Shown here one piece after another: positions 59,662 to 64,000 of a stretch of DNA of 64,000 nucleotides. Below the pieces are notes generated by a model that was not told where the DNA came from, made no database searches, and worked only from the letters and a program-made list of their open reading frames with translations. A program made the position numbers and the translations under genes. This DNA is from UBA11400 sp964473555. GTDB lineage: Bacteria; Bacteroidota; Rhodothermia; Balneolales; HLUCCA01. Where the stretch lies: NCBI GenBank assembly GCA_964473555.1, contig CAYYPL010000002.1:1-64000 (forward strand), read 5' to 3'. How positions within the stretch are numbered: the stretch's first letter is position 1; the number at the start of each line of letters is the position of its first letter.

Positions 59662-60108
59662 ATGAAATTAGTACTCATTGACGAAGTTGAAAACCTGGGA
59701 TCAGCAGGGGACGTGGTTACCGTAAAAGATGGTTTCGGACGAAACTACCTCATCCCACAGGGAAAAGCCATTGTAGCCACCAAAGGTGCGGTGAAGTCAG
59801 TCGAAGAGAACAACAAACAAGCGTTCAAAAAACGTGAAGCCCTGTTGAAACAAGCTAAAAGTACGGCCGATAAGCTAGCTGCAACTTCTGTCACAATTAG
59901 TGTCAACGCTGGCGAAGATGGAAAACTCTTTGGTACTGTAACCAATGTTCAGGTTGCCGATGCGTTAAATGAAAAAGGATTTGAAGTTGACCGTCGTAGA
60001 GTAACCATCGAAGATGTTAAACATTTGGGTGAATATGTTGCGACGGTACAGGTTCAAGGCGACATCAAGGCCGATGTTAAAGTATGGGTTGTTAAATCAG
60101 AGAAATAA
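59662..60108 (+). CDS. rplI: 50S ribosomal protein L9
   Basis: 148 residues. N-terminal domain MKLVLIDEVENLGSAGDVVTVKDGFGRNYLIPQGKA (in part), a long connecting helix, and the C-terminal domain with GEDGKLFGTVTNVQVADAL. A clear ribosome binding site (AGAGGAG) precedes it. Ends the ribosomal operon, followed by a terminator. Confidence 0.97.
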   Translation: MKLVLIDEVENLGSAGDVVTVKDGFGRNYLIPQGKAIVATKGAVKSVEENNKQAFKKREALLKQAKSTADKLAATSVTISVNAGEDGKLFGTVTNVQVADALNEKGFEVDRRRVTIEDVKHLGEYVATVQVQGDIKADVKVWVVKSEK

Positions 60109-60131
60109 TCTCCCTGCTTTTATTTACTTTC

Positions 60132-60170
60132 AAAGGAGATCGGATATTTATCCGGTCTCCTTTTTTTTTG
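60132..60170 (+). terminator. Intrinsic terminator of rpsF-rpsR-rplI
   Basis: Hairpin AAAGGAGA-CGGAT with ATCCG-TCTCCTTT, one mismatch on each side, ATTT loop, followed by nine T. Confidence 0.93.
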
Positions 60171-60195
60171 CCCATATCCGTCAAATCCCACTGAA

Positions 60196-63100
60196 ATGAC
60201 CCTGGCCGTTCGCCGTTTACTCATTGTGGCTGCAGTCTTGATGCTGTGCGTTGGAAACGCGTATGCTCAATTTTTTAATGCAGAAAAAAAGGTTGTAGTG
60301 CGTCCAGATTCGAACTCGGTATTTCTGAACTTTTTCACAATCCCGGCATCTATTTCTGTGTTTCACGCAGACTCGGTTATTTCTGTTTCACAATACAGTT
60401 TCAACACGGCATCTGGTGTGCTTACGTTTCACTGGCCGATCAACTGGACCTCTTTACCGGTCGAACTTAGAATCAACTGGCAGTATCGTCCACTTTTACT
60501 TCCACCTCCGGTCTCTTCACCCTACGGCATCTACTACACCGAAGATGATACGTTGATCCATAGGGAGCCGACCAACAACCAGCGATTTCCCTCCCGGATA
60601 AGCGTTGATTCTGAACTAGTCTCCACAGGAAGCATTACCCGTGGTATAGTCGTTGGGAATTCCAGGGATCCAGGTCTTGAAAGTGGCTTAAACTTCAATC
60701 TGCAGGGACAATTAACCCAATCGGTTCTGTTATCTGCTTCACTCACAGATCAAAATGCCATTATACAGCCAGAGGGCACCACTCAAAATCTAAGAGAGTT
60801 CGACCAGGTGTTCATCAGGGTTCAGGCACCCAATGAACACGTTCAAATGGGAGATGTGGATGCCATCTTTAATCAAAGTTCTATTGCACGTCTTCAGCGT
60901 AGAATACAGGGTGCACTACTTTCCAGTGAACGTGATGCCACCGGATCTAATCAGGCGGTCTTATCGGTGCAGCGTGGAACTTTTCGTGTTATGGAATTTA
61001 GGGGCAGGGAAGGGACACAAGGCCCCTACAGGCTCACTGGAGAACAGGGTGAATCGTTTATCATTGTAGTCGCAGGGACCGAGAGAGTGTACCTGGATGG
61101 TCGGTTACTGGATAGGGGAGAGGATCAGGATTATTTGATTGATTATTCAATTGGGGAGATCGTATTTACGGGGGTGCATCTGATCCGATCCTCACATCGA
61201 ATTCGGGTCGAATTTCAATACCTGAGCAGTACATACAACCGAACGCTGTTTGGTGTGGAATCGGAACACGCCATCGGCCACAAGGATAGATTTAGCTTTG
61301 GAGCAACGTTTATCCGGGAATCGGATGCCATAAATTTTCCTGAAACGTCGATGTTGAATGAAAGGGATCTTGATGTGATCAGAAGAGCCGGATCAGATGA
61401 GTCCATAATGCGTGTGACGGGTGTCGATAGTGTTGGTTATCGTCCTGATGCGATGTACACGCTCTATGCGGCCCGTGATACGCTTGTAATGGGGAATTTG
61501 ATCAGATACTATGAATTTCGTCCTGGCGACCCTCAGTCCGTATTTCGAGTAACCTTCACCCGGGTGGGCCAAGGTAATGGTTCTTATCGAAGAACGGGAG
61601 GAGGCATTAATGGTATCACATACGAGTGGGTTGGTCCAGGGAAAGGAGATTATGAGCCCTTCCGACAACTAACGGGTCCCAAACAAACGCAGCTTATAGC
61701 GGTACGCGCACAAGCCCGGATTGCAGACGGATTCGAAACCAGCGGCGAGTGGGCTGGAAGTAGTTTTAATCCTAATCGGTTGTCTCCATTGGTAGATGGT
61801 GTGCAAGATCAGATGGTAAGCGGTCAAATCGGGCTTAAAGATCGGGATATCGGTCTTGGAAAATTATCCATTGGATCCTCAATAGAATACAGAGGACAGA
61901 ATTTTCGATTTTTTGATCGGGTTAGGGATGCTGAGTTTGATCGGTTATGGGGACTAATCGGCTCTTCGATATCCGATGAAACGCGTTATGAAGGGAATGT
62001 TCAATGGAACCTGGGTATCACATCTCAGTTTCGTTACGAGTTACAAAAATTACTGCGAAGCGATAAAAATGGGGTTCGTCACAATTTGGAAATTTCCAGT
62101 GAAGAAGATCAACTTCCTTTTTTGAAAGCGCGGTTAGGTGTGTTGCATGCTGAATCCTTAATACAAAAACAACTCACAACAAAGGTACAAGACCTTGAAC
62201 TCAGAACAGGATATGCAATCGCGTTCATGCCGCTGATTTTAACACCTGAAATTTCTTTCGTTCGTGACCAGGAGTTGTATCAGCAGACCGTAAACAGTTT
62301 TCAATTCGGGCATCATCACCAATCCATACAACCAGCATTTTCTATCACATCAATTAAAGGAAATAGAATTACTGCCAGCTATTCAATCCGTGAAGAACAG
62401 GAAGTTGTGGCTGGTACACTCATCGATTCCAGAACCATTAAAACACCAGAGATCAGCTTTGCATTTGGGTCTGGGATCAGATTTAATACGGATACCCGAA
62501 TTGGATATCAACACGCTACGGTCACTGAAGAATTCACACAGGCAACGGGAGCTGGTACTTCAAAAGGGATTTCTGCTCGCACTGCAACAGCATTTTCACT
62601 GGCCGATGGCGGAATACAAAGCGATATTTTGTATGATTTAAACACGGAGAGCAGATCTCTGTATCAGGAAACATACCTCGAAGTTGGTTCCGAGTTTGGG
62701 CAGTATGTGTGGATTGATGTTAATAAGGATCAGATTCAGCAGCTGGATGAGTTCTTTCCTGAGCAGAATCCAAGCGAGGGAACATATATCCTACAACTTC
62801 TCCCGACAGATGATTTGCGTCCGGTTGCATCACTTAGAACCAGCTGGAATCTGCGTGTTGACCCTATACGATGGATCTCGAACTGGAAAGATCGTGGATA
62901 TCTCCTGAGATTTATTTCAAACACAGTGTATACGAGTCGAATAGACTTTAGGGAACAAAGCGAAACCAATGAATTGGGGAAATTTGCTCTAATGACTCCA
63001 AACAATACTTTTCGGGAGTCAACGACACTTCAGGGCAATTTAAACTGGCGCCAAGAAGTGCAGCTATTTCGAAGGAATCCAGCATTCGATATATCCATAA

Positions 63101-63672
63101 AACGTGATTTCAAAAGAGGTATGAATCGCCAGATTAGTGGACTTCAATCAAACTCAATGCATACATGGAACGTCTTTTCAACATACAGATTTCCTCAAAT
63201 CTGGGCATTTGAGGTAGATGTTTCCTCACAAAGCCGCAGATCAGCAAGCGAATCGGTAACAGGACGAAACTATGAGGTATCGGGTTGGGCCATTCAGCCG
63301 GCTTTGAGGTACCATTTTACCGGCGGTTCACTGACCAGACTTGGTATTAGATTCGCCTCGAACTCAGAAAGTACAGGGGCTGTTGCAACACTATTTAACA
63401 TATTACATGATGGAACATGGTATCTGGGTCCCAGGTTTAGACTTCTGGAACGCATTGAATTCAGGTCTTCCAGACTGACCGGAAAGGTGAGCCCACACCT
63501 TGAATTTGAGCTTACGGAGACCTCTGGAGTGGGTAATTCTTTATTATGGAACATCGGTATTCAATGGGATAATCATGAAATGGTTCGAACCACGATGAAT
63601 TATGATGGTCGGACGATACCAGGAAGAGGGGTTATACAGACATTCAGGGTGGCGGTCACTGCATTATTTTAA
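60196..63672 (+). CDS. Putative outer-membrane surface protein, SprA-like segments
   Basis: 1158 residues with a signal peptide (LLIVAAVLMLCVGNAYA, cleavage near residue 25). Near residue 295-320, GTERVYLDGRLLDRGEDQDY followed by IDYSIGEIVFTGVHLI resembles the repeated motif of SprA-type and related Bacteroidota surface proteins, in which a ligand-like beta-sandwich precedes a barrel. The second half alternates aromatic and charged residues in beta-strand pattern and the protein ends in phenylalanine (RVAVTALF), as outer-membrane barrels do. Likely exported and inserted in the outer membrane; function unknown. Its own promoter would lie after the rplI terminator. Confidence 0.75.
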   Translation: MTLAVRRLLIVAAVLMLCVGNAYAQFFNAEKKVVVRPDSNSVFLNFFTIPASISVFHADSVISVSQYSFNTASGVLTFHWPINWTSLPVELRINWQYRPLLLPPPVSSPYGIYYTEDDTLIHREPTNNQRFPSRISVDSELVSTGSITRGIVVGNSRDPGLESGLNFNLQGQLTQSVLLSASLTDQNAIIQPEGTTQNLREFDQVFIRVQAPNEHVQMGDVDAIFNQSSIARLQRRIQGALLSSERDATGSNQAVLSVQRGTFRVMEFRGREGTQGPYRLTGEQGESFIIVVAGTERVYLDGRLLDRGEDQDYLIDYSIGEIVFTGVHLIRSSHRIRVEFQYLSSTYNRTLFGVESEHAIGHKDRFSFGATFIRESDAINFPETSMLNERDLDVIRRAGSDESIMRVTGVDSVGYRPDAMYTLYAARDTLVMGNLIRYYEFRPGDPQSVFRVTFTRVGQGNGSYRRTGGGINGITYEWVGPGKGDYEPFRQLTGPKQTQLIAVRAQARIADGFETSGEWAGSSFNPNRLSPLVDGVQDQMVSGQIGLKDRDIGLGKLSIGSSIEYRGQNFRFFDRVRDAEFDRLWGLIGSSISDETRYEGNVQWNLGITSQFRYELQKLLRSDKNGVRHNLEISSEEDQLPFLKARLGVLHAESLIQKQLTTKVQDLELRTGYAIAFMPLILTPEISFVRDQELYQQTVNSFQFGHHHQSIQPAFSITSIKGNRITASYSIREEQEVVAGTLIDSRTIKTPEISFAFGSGIRFNTDTRIGYQHATVTEEFTQATGAGTSKGISARTATAFSLADGGIQSDILYDLNTESRSLYQETYLEVGSEFGQYVWIDVNKDQIQQLDEFFPEQNPSEGTYILQLLPTDDLRPVASLRTSWNLRVDPIRWISNWKDRGYLLRFISNTVYTSRIDFREQSETNELGKFALMTPNNTFRESTTLQGNLNWRQEVQLFRRNPAFDISIKRDFKRGMNRQISGLQSNSMHTWNVFSTYRFPQIWAFEVDVSSQSRRSASESVTGRNYEVSGWAIQPALRYHFTGGSLTRLGIRFASNSESTGAVATLFNILHDGTWYLGPRFRLLERIEFRSSRLTGKVSPHLEFELTETSGVGNSLLWNIGIQWDNHEMVRTTMNYDGRTIPGRGVIQTFRVAVTALF

Positions 63673-63786
63673 TAAAAATATTAACAATGAAATACAGATT
63701 CCCTCTTTGAAAAGGGTTTGATAATTGTTAAAATGCACCCAGTACAACATTTGTATATGCAAAAAACGTTTTAGGTCATTTGGTGC

Positions 63787-63820
63787 TTTGACATTTAGCT
63801 CAAAATCATCTATAATTTTG
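63787..63820 (+). promoter_or_regulatory. Promoter of the last gene
   Basis: TTTGACA-like sequence from 63787 and TAATTTTG at 63813-63820, an exact TAnnTTTG. The spacing (22 bp) is slightly long. About 50 bp of leader follow, with GGAG before the ATG. Confidence 0.55.
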
Positions 63821-63872
63821 CATTCATTTCAATCATAGTCAGATAACAAACAAACGATAAACTGGAGTAACT

Positions 63873-64000
63873 ATGTCCTTGTCATTTGGAACCCTACTTA
63901 TGCAAGCCGGAGTGGACGAAGGTCTGTTCAACGTACTTGTATATTACTTCAACGAAGGTGGCGAATTTATGTGGCCGGTATTGGTCTGTGTGATCATTGG
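63873..64000 (+). CDS. MotA/TolQ/ExbB-type proton channel protein, 5' part
   Basis: The first 42 codons before the window ends. MSLSFGTLLMQAGVDEG at the start, then EGGEFMWPVLVCVIIG, the beginning of the first membrane helix preceded by the EGGxxM(Y/W)P pattern common in ExbB/TolQ relatives of Bacteroidota. Such proteins pair with ExbD/TolR to energise outer-membrane processes. A ribosome binding site GGAG lies 7 bp upstream. Confidence 0.7.
   Translation, partial: MSLSFGTLLMQAGVDEGLFNVLVYYFNEGGEFMWPVLVCVII

Overview
The window looks like chromosome from a member of the Bacteroidota/Rhodothermota/Balneolota group, most likely a Balneolota-type bacterium. The assignment is inference from gene content: a large DUF4175-type membrane protein, a SprA-like surface protein, MoxR and BatA at separate loci, ClpC, a nuoJKLMN block, and promoters resembling the group's TAnnTTTG element (nadA, rpsF, the last gene). 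A run of exactly 100 N at 14616-14715 marks a scaffold gap, so this is a draft or metagenome assembly.

Layout. 1-14.5 kb is housekeeping: hisG-hisD (minus) behind a histidine-rich leader peptide, a DASS transporter, lepA - secreted protein - lepB, a four-helix-bundle gene between repeats, rlmN, lgt-cysS (minus), then batA and a HAD phosphatase. 14.5-31 kb is an AT-richer accessory region: a decayed chromosomal integron (integrase remnant, two gene cassettes and one gene-less mini-cassette), an AbiEi/AbiEii toxin-antitoxin pair, an hsdM fragment cut by an IS3-family element with a dead orfA, a two-gene locus coding for an isocyanide-synthase-like protein and an adenylation-carrier-thioesterase protein, an IS end remnant, a broken and an intact DUF985 cupin, a P-type ATPase, a Qnr-like pentapeptide protein and HicAB. 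31.6-47 kb holds a monooxygenase, an FkbM methyltransferase, the DUF4175 protein, an MBL hydrolase, a MerR regulator, a glycosyltransferase/methyltransferase pair, a second (frameshifted) four-helix-bundle gene, a six-tRNA cluster, GT4, clpC, gpmI and rpsT. 47-64 kb holds cmk-rpsA, nadA, moxR, uppP, nuoJKLMN, rpsF-rpsR-rplI, a 1158-residue outer-membrane candidate and the start of an ExbB/MotA-type gene.

The most unusual signal is a dispersed family of degenerate 7-bp tandem repeats. Aligned in one phase, most units fit GA-NN-A-[C/G]-N. The arrays occur at nine or more places, start at or inside the stop codon of a gene, carry the purine-rich strand on that gene's coding strand, and usually come as convergent (inverted) pairs. 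Two pairs enclose a four-helix-bundle gene (S23/Avd-like family) with a conserved leader; the others enclose only short DNA, as expected of non-autonomous relatives. I propose this as a candidate undescribed repeat/mobile or termination system. A related structure at 62-180 is a tandem set of GNA-triloop hairpins spaced about 20.6 bp. Other strong points are the his leader peptide, the integron with matching cassette-boundary boxes, and paired operators for AbiE. No database search was possible; family names rest on motifs recognised by eye.
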